From contig NZ_CP023068.1 in the NCBI RefSeq assembly GCF_002288525.1, positions 434,001 through 498,000 of the forward strand: 64,000 bases of DNA, read 5' to 3'. Below the pieces are notes generated by a model that saw nothing but the letters and a program-made list of their open reading frames with translations, was not told the origin of the DNA and searched no databases. The translations under genes were made by a program, and so were the position numbers. This DNA comes from Sinorhizobium sojae CCBAU 05684. GTDB lineage: Bacteria; Pseudomonadota; Alphaproteobacteria; Rhizobiales; Rhizobiaceae. Below, piece after piece: positions 52,508-59,672 of the stretch (position 1 is its first letter; the number at the start of each line of letters is the position of its first letter).

Positions 52508-53665
52508 TCAGTGACTGGCGATATGCGCACGGCCTGGCGTGGCATCGGTCGCCCGAACTGCCATTGCCGCGCCAGCGGCGTCACCGCTATCCGCATCCAC
52601 GCCTGCGACAAGCTCCACGGCAATGCCGAGCCGTTCAAGCCAATCCGCTTCCTCGAGGCTCACGCTTGTCGCCATCGGATTTCCGGGTTGAAGTCGGACG
52701 ACGCGCTTGCCCGCTTTGGCGAGCGCCGCTATTCGCGCTCCATCTTCAGCCATCGGCCTGCCGCTTGCGGAAGGGTTCGGCTGGCTGACGAGGATACGCT
52801 TGGCCTCACGGCGGGCGAGTTCCAGGACGTCGTTGGAAATCCGCTCGTCATAGAGAATGACATCGGCTGCTTGCAGTGCGCGCACGGCCTTGAGCGTCAG
52901 CAGCTCCGCATCGCCTGGGCCGGCACCGACGATGGTGACGCGGCCGATGGCGGGGCGGGGCATCGCCAGACGCCCCATCTCCGCCACCAGCCGCGTCTCC
53001 ACACCCTCCTCCGGTGTGTCCACGAAAGCCCGATCGACGAAGCGCTCCCAGAAGGAGCGGCGCGCGGCACCCGGCTGCAACTGCGCATTGACCCGTTCGC
53101 GGATCGCCTGAGCGATCATTGCCCAGCGTTTGATCGCCGGCGGTAGCAGCGTCTCTATCCGCCGGCGGATCGCCTGAGCGAGGATCGGTGCCGCTCCGCC
53201 GGTCGAGATCGCCACCACGACCGGGGAACGGTTGACGATCGATCCGAACTGAAACTGGCAGAAGGCGGGCTTGTCGATGACGTTCACCGGGACGCCGGCC
53301 GCTCGTGCCGCATTGAAAAAGGCCTCCGCTTCATAATCCTCTTCGCAATCGGCGATCGCCAGGGCTGCATCGGCAAAGATGTCCTCATGCCAGGCCTCGT
53401 CATGATGGATGAAGCGGCCGCCAGCATGGGCTGCCCCGCGGTCGAGGAGGTCAAGGAGGGCTTCGCCCAGTCCAGCGCGAGGCGCGTAAAGATGGACTTC
53501 TGCGCCCGAGGCCGCGATGAGCTCCGCCTTCCAGGCCGCCGCGTCGCTGCCGCCGGCGACGACGACTTTCTTCTGCGTCAGCGACCAGAAAAGCGGCAGC
53601 GTCGCGAGTTCTGCCACCCGTCGCGGCTTCGAGGCGTCATTCGGCAGCGGCTGCAAGGCAGGCAT
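52508..53665 (-). CDS. cysG: Siroheme synthase with truncated methyltransferase domain
   Basis: A 385-residue CysG-like protein. Residues about 20-220 match the precorrin-2 dehydrogenase/sirohydrochlorin ferrochelatase (CysG N-terminal) module: K-V-V-V-A-G-G, then V-N-V-I-D-K-P and S-T-G-G-A-A-P-I-L-A. From about 240 a uroporphyrinogen-III methyltransferase domain begins (V-T-I-V-G-A-G-P-G-D-A-E-L-L-T-L-K-A) but is degenerate: the usual G-G-D-P-x-x-F-G-R-G loop reads P-G-N-P-M-A-T-S, and the protein ends about 75-95 residues short of a full CysG. It likely makes siroheme from precorrin-2 for NirB. It overlaps the nitrate reductase gene by 29 bases. Confidence 0.85.
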   Translation of the reverse strand: MPALQPLPNDASKPRRVAELATLPLFWSLTQKKVVVAGGSDAAAWKAELIAASGAEVHLYAPRAGLGEALLDLLDRGAAHAGGRFIHHDEAWHEDIFADAALAIADCEEDYEAEAFFNAARAAGVPVNVIDKPAFCQFQFGSIVNRSPVVVAISTGGAAPILAQAIRRRIETLLPPAIKRWAMIAQAIRERVNAQLQPGAARRSFWERFVDRAFVDTPEEGVETRLVAEMGRLAMPRPAIGRVTIVGAGPGDAELLTLKAVRALQAADVILYDERISNDVLELARREAKRILVSQPNPSASGRPMAEDGARIAALAKAGKRVVRLQPGNPMATSVSLEEADWLERLGIAVELVAGVDADSGDAAGAAMAVRATDATPGRAHIASH

Positions 53666-56309
53666 TGATGATCCCCCTGATTTCGGCGCGGCAGGAGCCG
53701 CAATTGGTGCCGGCGCTGAGCTTCTCGCCGATGGCCTCGACGCTGTGGCAGCCGTCGCGGATGGCGGCGGTGATCTGGTTGGCGCCGACGCTGAAGCACG
53801 AACAGACTGTCGCGCCCGGATCCGGTTTGTCGGCGCCTGGCCGTCCCGCCGCTACCGCGAAGCGCTTTCCGAGATTGGCGTGCGAGACGCCGAGCTGAGT
53901 TACCGCCCAATTGCGCGCGACGGCGACCGGCTGGGGCGAAAGGAAGAGGGCGGCGAGCAGTTTGTCGCCATCGAAGAAGGCGAGTCTCAATTCGCCGGAC
54001 GTACGATCGGTGTAACCGATCGGTTCAATCTCGTGGGGAATGGAAAAGACCCGTCGGCTCCAGCCGATCCAATCGGCGTCATCCCCGGCGAAGGCGAGTT
54101 CCATGCGCCAGCCGCCTTCGGCCTTGGCGATCGCCCAATAGGGGGCATCGAGCCCCTCGGGTTTGCGGGCGGAGACGGCGAAGCCGTAGGTCGCGGCCGC
54201 GAAACGCATCGCGCGAACCGCCACGTTCTTGGAGGCGGGCTGACCGGAGAAAGGATCGGTGACCGGGGCAACGAGCGCGTCGATGCGGGCCTTTGCGGCG
54301 AACTGGTCGTTCCAGTGCATCGGCACAAAGAGATTTCCCTCCGCCTGACGTTCTGTGACGAGGGCGCGCACGACCACGATGCCGCAAGGGCTTTCGATCG
54401 CGACGAGATCGGCGTGCGCAGCGCCGATCGCCCGCGCGTCGCGCGGATGAATTTCGACGAAGGGTTCGGCGAGATGGCTGGATAGCCGGGCGCTCTTGCC
54501 GGTGCGGGTCATGGTGTGCCAGTGGTCGCGCACACGGCCGGTATTGAGCGTGAAGGGGAAGCCGTCGCTTCCGGTATTCGCCTTCGGCGCTTCGACCGGT
54601 ATGAACGAGGCGCGACCGTCCGGGTGATAGAAGCCGCCCTCGGCGAAGAAGCGCTTTTCCTGCGGCGCCGTGCCTCTCGGTTGCGGCCATTGGAAGGGCG
54701 AGAGAGCGTCGTAGCTATCGTGGTCGATTGCCGCATGAGCGCTGATGTCGAAATCGCGGCGGCCGTCGTTCTCGAAGCCGGAGAGAGCCGCATGTTCGGC
54801 GAAGACCTCGGCCGGGGAAGTATGGCCGAGAGCCTGGCCGAAGCCCATCCGTCGCCCGACCTCGGCCAGTTGCCACCAGTCGGCGCGTGCCTCTTGCGGA
54901 GCTTTGAGAAAAGCCCGCTGCCGCGAGATCCGTCGCTCGGAATTGGTGACTGTGCCGTCCTTCTCGCCCCAACCGAGCGAGGGCAATAGGACATGGGCAT
55001 GGCGGGCGGTATCGGTCTCGCGCAATATGTCGGAAACGACGACGAAGGGGCAGGCCTTGATCGCCGTCTCGACCGCGTCGGCGTCGGGCATGGATACGAC
55101 CGGGTTCGTCGCCATGATCCAAAGCGCCTTGATGCGCCCTTGGGCGACGGCCCTGAACATGTCGACCGCCTTGAGGCCGGGCTTGGTTGCCAGCCCTGGC
55201 GCATTCCAGAATCGCTGCACCAGATCACGGTCACGCGGCTTTTCAAGGTCCATGTGGGCGGCGAGCATGTTGGCCAGCCCGCCCACTTCGCGCCCGCCCA
55301 TGGCGTTTGGTTGACCCGTGAGCGAGAAAGGACCCATGCCGGTCCGGCCGATGCGGCCGGTCGCGAGGTGGCAGTTGAGGATGGCGTTGACCTTGTCGGT
55401 GCCGGCGGACGACTGGTTCACGCCCTGGCTGTAGCAGGTCACGACTTTTTCCGTCGTTTCGAACAGACGGTAGAAATCGCGGAGTTCCGCCTCTGTCAGG
55501 CCGGTCGCCTTGGTGAGTGCCGGAAGTTCGAGCGCCGAAGCGGCCGCAAAGGCTTCCGCGAAGCCATGCGTGTGCGCGGAGATGTAGTTCTGATCGATCG
55601 CGCCGCTTGTCACCAGATGGGTCAAGAGGCCGTTGAAGAGTGCCGTGTCCCCGTCAGGTGCGATCGCCAGATGCATGTCGGCAATATCGGAGGTCATCGT
55701 CCGCCGCGGGTCGATGACCACGACCTTCATTTCCGGCCGGCTCGCCTTTGCCGCGGCAAGGCGCTGGTAAAGGACTGGATGGCACCAGGCGAGATTGGAG
55801 CCCGTCAGTACGACGAGGTCGGCAAGCTCCAGGTCCTGATAAGTCCCCGGCACCGTGTCAGACCCAAAAGCGCGACGATGCCCCGCGACCGAGGAGGACA
55901 TGCAGAGCCGCGAATTCGTGTCGATATTGCCCGAGCCGATGAAGCCCTTCATCAGCTTGTTGGCAATGTAGTAATCTTCCGTCAGCAATTGCCCCGACAC
56001 GTAGAAGGCAACCGAGTCCGGACCATGTTCTGCGATGCTTTGCGAAAAGCGCGCGGCGACGAGGTCAAGGGCTTCCTCCCAGCCGGCCCGTCGGCCGCCG
56101 ATTTCCGGATAGAGGAGGCGGCCTTCGAGATCGAGGGTCTCGGCGAGCGCCGATCCCTTGGAACAGAGCCGTCCGAAATTGGCCGGATGCTCAGGGTCGC
56201 CCTTGACGCTGACCGTGCCGTCATTGCTGACGCGGGCGATCACGCCGCAGCCGACACCGCAATAGGGACAGGTGGTCTTCGTGCTCTTCTCCTGGACCGG
56301 TTCTGGCAT
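53637..56309 (-). CDS. narB: Assimilatory nitrate reductase catalytic subunit
   Basis: An 890-residue molybdopterin enzyme reducing nitrate to nitrite in the cytoplasm. N-terminal [4Fe-4S] motif C-P-Y-C-G-V-G-C-G (residues 15-23) plus a further cysteine (R-L-C-S-K-G), a bis-MGD molybdopterin domain (about 60-540), dinucleotide-binding domain (about 590-710), and a C-terminal BFD-type [2Fe-2S] domain (C-S-C-F-S-V, then G-T-N-C-G-S-C, about 836-880) for electron entry. This is the NasA/NasC architecture; the gene is also named nasA in some genomes. It has its own leader with an apparent attenuator. Confidence 0.93.
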   Translation of the reverse strand: MPEPVQEKSTKTTCPYCGVGCGVIARVSNDGTVSVKGDPEHPANFGRLCSKGSALAETLDLEGRLLYPEIGGRRAGWEEALDLVAARFSQSIAEHGPDSVAFYVSGQLLTEDYYIANKLMKGFIGSGNIDTNSRLCMSSSVAGHRRAFGSDTVPGTYQDLELADLVVLTGSNLAWCHPVLYQRLAAAKASRPEMKVVVIDPRRTMTSDIADMHLAIAPDGDTALFNGLLTHLVTSGAIDQNYISAHTHGFAEAFAAASALELPALTKATGLTEAELRDFYRLFETTEKVVTCYSQGVNQSSAGTDKVNAILNCHLATGRIGRTGMGPFSLTGQPNAMGGREVGGLANMLAAHMDLEKPRDRDLVQRFWNAPGLATKPGLKAVDMFRAVAQGRIKALWIMATNPVVSMPDADAVETAIKACPFVVVSDILRETDTARHAHVLLPSLGWGEKDGTVTNSERRISRQRAFLKAPQEARADWWQLAEVGRRMGFGQALGHTSPAEVFAEHAALSGFENDGRRDFDISAHAAIDHDSYDALSPFQWPQPRGTAPQEKRFFAEGGFYHPDGRASFIPVEAPKANTGSDGFPFTLNTGRVRDHWHTMTRTGKSARLSSHLAEPFVEIHPRDARAIGAAHADLVAIESPCGIVVVRALVTERQAEGNLFVPMHWNDQFAAKARIDALVAPVTDPFSGQPASKNVAVRAMRFAAATYGFAVSARKPEGLDAPYWAIAKAEGGWRMELAFAGDDADWIGWSRRVFSIPHEIEPIGYTDRTSGELRLAFFDGDKLLAALFLSPQPVAVARNWAVTQLGVSHANLGKRFAVAAGRPGADKPDPGATVCSCFSVGANQITAAIRDGCHSVEAIGEKLSAGTNCGSCRAEIRGIINACLAAAAE

Positions 56310-56404
56310 TCGCTCTTACCATTTCCTCTTTAGACACCGGGCTCGCGGTGGTGTGCACTGCTTTGGAAAATCGCCTTGAGCCCAAACGAAAAACCGGCCC
56401 AAAC

Positions 56405-56460
56405 AAAAAACGCCATGCAATCAGCCAGGTCCCCTGAGGGAATGGATGAGTTACACAGCG
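56405..56460 (-). terminator. Intrinsic terminator in the nitrate reductase leader (attenuator)
   Basis: On the minus strand, outer stem CGCTGTG (56460-56454) with CATGGCG (56417-56411), allowing two G-U pairs. Inside it lies CCATTCCC (56445-56438) with GGGGACCTGG (56434-56425), loop TCA. A run of six T (56410-56405) follows directly. It lies 95 bases before the narB start, upstream of the coding region, so it would block narB unless antiterminated. Confidence 0.65.
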
Positions 56461-56488
56461 TCGATGCTGGCGCCTGGATTTAAGGCTG

Positions 56489-56555
56489 GCGGCGGTTCCG
56501 CGCCGTTGCAGATCCGCCGCATGGAGAGGGGTCAAAGCGGCGATCACCGCCTGAC
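56489..56555 (-). promoter_or_regulatory. Two stem-loops in the nitrate reductase leader
   Basis: First: GUCA...UGAC outer arms with inner GCGG/CCGC (56555-56531). Second: GCGGCGG (56520-56514) with CCGCCGC (56495-56489). Both precede the leader terminator. Paired hairpins followed by an intrinsic terminator are the layout bound by NasT/NasR ANTAR antiterminators; the loop consensus itself I cannot confirm. Confidence 0.45.
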
Positions 56556-56645
56556 TTGTTTATGCCCTATATTGGCAGAAGACACGCGATTGCACAAGAT
56601 TTAATAGTTTGCATGTTATGCTCAAAAAATGAGCAAATGCCGCTT

Positions 56646-58457
56646 TCAGATGTAGTCTTTGAGGAGCATGCCGAAGATCACCAACGCCAGGAAGATCGTT
56701 AGGCCTTGCCAAACCAGCAGAGGGTTACGGTCCATCAGCGGTTGCCGACCAGCGCCGACGAGCTTTAGGTTCGGATGCGACAGGTCATAAACGAATTCGG
56801 TCAATGCCTGATAACGCTTGACGGGATCGGGATGAACCGCCTTGCGGATCGCGCCTTCCACCCAATCCGGCACGTCCGGCCGAATTTCGCGCAGGCTGTC
56901 GAAGCGCAGCCTCTGCTGCTGTTTCCTGCTTCTCGTCCGCGCGACGGCCGCGCCGTACGGGAGCTTTCCGGTCAGCATCTGATAGGCGATGACGCCGACC
57001 GAGAAGAGGTCCGACTGCTCGGTTCCCCGTTCTCCGAGGAAATATTCCGGCGCCGCGTATTGCACGGTGCCAAGGATGTGTCCGCGGTCGAAATCTGGCG
57101 CGGCCTCGTGGACGCCGGCGACCAGTGCCGAGCCGAAGTCGATGATCTTCACGGTGCCGTTCCGGTCGATCATGAGATTCTCGGGCCTCAAGTCCTGATG
57201 GATGATCTCCTTGCGATGGAGGGCGCGAAGTCCGTCAGCAATTTGACCGATCAAGTCGCGTACGGCGCGCAGATCCGCTCGGGGGTGATCGGCCATCCAT
57301 TGGGCAAGGGTCTCGCCGTCTACGTACTCGGTGACGAGATAGAGGGAATGGCGCGGCAACAGTGGCTGGCCGCTCTTCAACACGTGCGCGCTCGAAATGC
57401 GGCGCGCGACCCACTCCTCCATCGCGAAGCGTCGAAGATAGCTGTCGTCTTCCCGCAGGTCGGCGGATGTAAATTTAAGCGCCACATGTTCCCCCGTTCC
57501 CGGTACGGAGGCCAGAAAGATATGGCTGCGATTGCTTGCATGGATCTGTCGGTGGAGCCGGTAGCCTTCGAAATCGCAGGGTACACGGGGCAGGGGCGCC
57601 GGGGGTAGCGAATCCGCACCATCGAAGACGGGTTCGAGATCGTCCTCGGGCAGGCTCTCGATGCGGACGATCTGGATCGTCAGGTTGTCGCCGCTTCCCG
57701 CTTCGTAGGCAGACGCGGCGATTTCGGCTGCTGCCGAAGAGAGGTCGCTAGCGGAGGCGACGGATGCCGCGATCTTGCGCGGCGAAACGCTGTTGTGGAC
57801 ACCGTCGGTCGTCAGCACGAAGACGTCGCCCGGCTGAACCTCCAGCCGCCGATAATCGATTTCGACCGACGGGCGCAGGCCCAGCGCCCGACCCAGATAG
57901 CTCTCGCTTTGCGACGATGCCAGGCGATGGTCGGTCGTGAGCGGCTCGAGATTGCGCCCGGAGAGACGCCAGACGCGGCTGTCGCCGATGTGGAATAGAT
58001 AGGCCCTTTGGCCCTTCAGCACGAGGGCCGAAAACGTCGTCACATGCGCGTGGTCGCGATCCTCGATGCCCCGGTTCTGAGCGTTCAGCCAGGAATTGGT
58101 TGCCTCGATAACTCGGCTCGCAGCCGTTTTCACGGTCCAGGCATCGGAGGTGCAGTAATAGTCGGTCAGGAAGCTCTTGACCGCAGTCTCCGCGGCGATA
58201 TGGCTGACCGGGCTCGAAGAGATGCCGTCGGCGATGGCGATGGCGATGCCCTTCATTATGAGGGCGGCGCCGTCCGGAACGATCGCGCCATGGAAATCCT
58301 GATTTGTCGCCTTGCGACCCGCTGACGAATATTGGCCGATCGTGGCCGTGAGTTTGACCGGGTCGAGAGACTTGAGCATTCGATCGTTCTCGATGAGAAG
58401 TGGCCCCGCCGTCTCGGGCGGGACCGGCTGGAATGGGTTCAGATCATTCCGCGGCAA
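56646..58457 (-). CDS. Bifunctional PP2C phosphatase / serine-threonine kinase, membrane-anchored
   Basis: A 603-residue signalling protein. Residues about 38-265 are a PP2C phosphatase domain (A-I-A-D-G-I-S, H-I-G-D-S-R-V, L-T-T-D-G-V-H, G-S-G-D-N). Residues about 297-560 are a Hanks-type kinase: Lys328 (V-A-L-K-F), catalytic H-Q-D-L-R-P-E-N-L with Asp422, and D-F-G with Asp440. The usual glycine-rich loop is replaced by L-H-R-Q-I-H-A-S-N-R, unusual for an active kinase. One C-terminal transmembrane helix (about 585-599). It overlaps the FNT nitrite channel gene by 14 bases, so it is co-translated with it and probably controls nitrogen or nitrite transport. Confidence 0.9.
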   Translation of the reverse strand: MPRNDLNPFQPVPPETAGPLLIENDRMLKSLDPVKLTATIGQYSSAGRKATNQDFHGAIVPDGAALIMKGIAIAIADGISSSPVSHIAAETAVKSFLTDYYCTSDAWTVKTAASRVIEATNSWLNAQNRGIEDRDHAHVTTFSALVLKGQRAYLFHIGDSRVWRLSGRNLEPLTTDHRLASSQSESYLGRALGLRPSVEIDYRRLEVQPGDVFVLTTDGVHNSVSPRKIAASVASASDLSSAAAEIAASAYEAGSGDNLTIQIVRIESLPEDDLEPVFDGADSLPPAPLPRVPCDFEGYRLHRQIHASNRSHIFLASVPGTGEHVALKFTSADLREDDSYLRRFAMEEWVARRISSAHVLKSGQPLLPRHSLYLVTEYVDGETLAQWMADHPRADLRAVRDLIGQIADGLRALHRKEIIHQDLRPENLMIDRNGTVKIIDFGSALVAGVHEAAPDFDRGHILGTVQYAAPEYFLGERGTEQSDLFSVGVIAYQMLTGKLPYGAAVARTRSRKQQQRLRFDSLREIRPDVPDWVEGAIRKAVHPDPVKRYQALTEFVYDLSHPNLKLVGAGRQPLMDRNPLLVWQGLTIFLALVIFGMLLKDYI

Positions 58458-59289
58458 CCAGTCGCGCCGCTGACTTTTCGCCCTCCTTGCGGCTGGGCGA
58501 GGTCTTGTAATGGGTCGCGTAGATCATGCCGCCGACGAAGGTGAGGCCGCCGACGAGGTTTCCGACCACCGTGGGGATCTCGTTCCAGAGGAAGTAGTCC
58601 ATCCATGTAAACTGACCGCCGAGCATGATGCCCGATGGGAAGAGGTACATGTTGACGATCGAGTGCTCGAAGCCGAGATAGAAGAAGATCAGGATCGGCA
58701 TCCACATGGCAATGACCTTGCCGGAGACCGAGTTCGACATCATGGCCGCGACGACGCCGGTCGAAACCATCCAGTTGCACATGACTGCCCGGATAAAGAG
58801 CGTCAGCATGCCAGCGGCCCCGGCGGCCGCGTAGCCAAGCGTGCGCGATTCACCGATCGTGCCTATCTTCTGCCCCACCGCATTGGGTTCTTCCGAAAAG
58901 CCCATGGTGAAGATGATCGCCATGAAGACGGCGGTCGTCAGCGCGCCGGCAAAATTGCCGACGAAGACGAGGCCCCAGTTCCGTAAAATTCCGCCGATCG
59001 TCACGCCCGGGCGCTTGGCGATGAGCGCCAGGGGCGCCAGCGTGAAGACGCCGGTCAGAAGGTCGAAGCCCATGAGGTAAAGCAGACAGAAGCCGACCGG
59101 AAAGAGCAGGGCGCCGATCAGCGGATTTCCCGTATTGACTGTGACCGTGACCGCGAACGCTGCCGCGAGCGCGAGGATGGCCCCGGCCATGTAGGCGCGG
59201 ATCAGAGTGTCCTTTGTGGACATGAAGACTTTGGACTCGCCCGCTTCGATCATCTTCGCGGCGAATTCCTGTGGAGCTACGTAGGACAT
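58444..59289 (-). CDS. Formate/nitrite transporter family channel (NirC/FocA-like)
   Basis: A 281-residue FNT protein with six transmembrane helices. Family motifs: G-A-L-L-F-P-V-G-F, A-P-L-A-L-I-A-K-R-P-G-V, N-F-A-G-A-L and the conserved N-W-M-V-S-T-G-V-V. The ATG at 59289 has AAGGGG upstream; the frame continues to 59460 without support. Between nirD and the kinase gene, it probably exports or imports nitrite, preventing toxic accumulation during nitrate assimilation. Confidence 0.9.
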   Translation of the reverse strand: MSYVAPQEFAAKMIEAGESKVFMSTKDTLIRAYMAGAILALAAAFAVTVTVNTGNPLIGALLFPVGFCLLYLMGFDLLTGVFTLAPLALIAKRPGVTIGGILRNWGLVFVGNFAGALTTAVFMAIIFTMGFSEEPNAVGQKIGTIGESRTLGYAAAGAAGMLTLFIRAVMCNWMVSTGVVAAMMSNSVSGKVIAMWMPILIFFYLGFEHSIVNMYLFPSGIMLGGQFTWMDYFLWNEIPTVVGNLVGGLTFVGGMIYATHYKTSPSRKEGEKSAARLVAAE

Positions 59290-59318
59290 CGCGGTTCCCC
59301 TTTTGCGTTTGATACGGC

Positions 59319-59672
59319 TCAGCGAGCCGCGGATTTGCCTGTCAGGTCGAGATAGATGTCCCGACCCTCGATCCGGACCGGGAAGGTTCGTGTCCTTCCA
59401 TCGTCCGCGCCTTGGGCTTGCCCGGTTTCGAGCGAAATCACCCAGTTGTGGAGCGGGCACGTGACGCAGCCGTCATGTACGATCCCCGCGCTGAGCGGCC
59501 CGTTCTTGTGCGGGCATTTGTCTTCCAAGGCGAAGATCCGGTCATCGACGGTCCTGAAAACCGCGATTCTCGTTTCGTCCATGTGGACGCGACGCGAACC
59601 CTGGCGGGGGATATCATCGATGGAACCGACGAGAACCCATGCGGCCTCGGTTGCAAGATTGTGAGCGTTCAT
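59319..59672 (-). CDS. nirD: Assimilatory nitrite reductase small subunit
   Basis: A 117-residue Rieske-type subunit. The [2Fe-2S] ligands are in C-P-H-K-N-G-P-L-S (Cys, His) and C-P-L-H-N-W (Cys, His). It pairs with NirB for NAD(P)H-dependent nitrite reduction to ammonium. The ATG overlaps the nirB stop (ATGA), so the two are translationally coupled. Confidence 0.93.
   Translation of the reverse strand: MNAHNLATEAAWVLVGSIDDIPRQGSRRVHMDETRIAVFRTVDDRIFALEDKCPHKNGPLSAGIVHDGCVTCPLHNWVISLETGQAQGADDGRTRTFPVRIEGRDIYLDLTGKSAAR

Larger units (their letters stand above)
56310..56645. other. Leader region of narB, 336 bases, no gene
   Basis: Between the kinase/phosphatase stop and narB. It holds a short inverted repeat TGCTCA-TTTTT-TGAGCA just after the kinase stop (56622-56638), an AT-rich stretch with a possible promoter (TTGTGC, 18 bases, AATATA on the minus strand, about 56597-56568), then the stem-loops and terminator listed separately. 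Confidence 0.5.

Noticed and set aside
56622..56638. TGCTCA-TTTTT-TGAGCA hairpin after the kinase gene as a terminator
   Set aside because: Only six pairs, AT-rich, and no U-run after it; more likely part of the narB promoter region.
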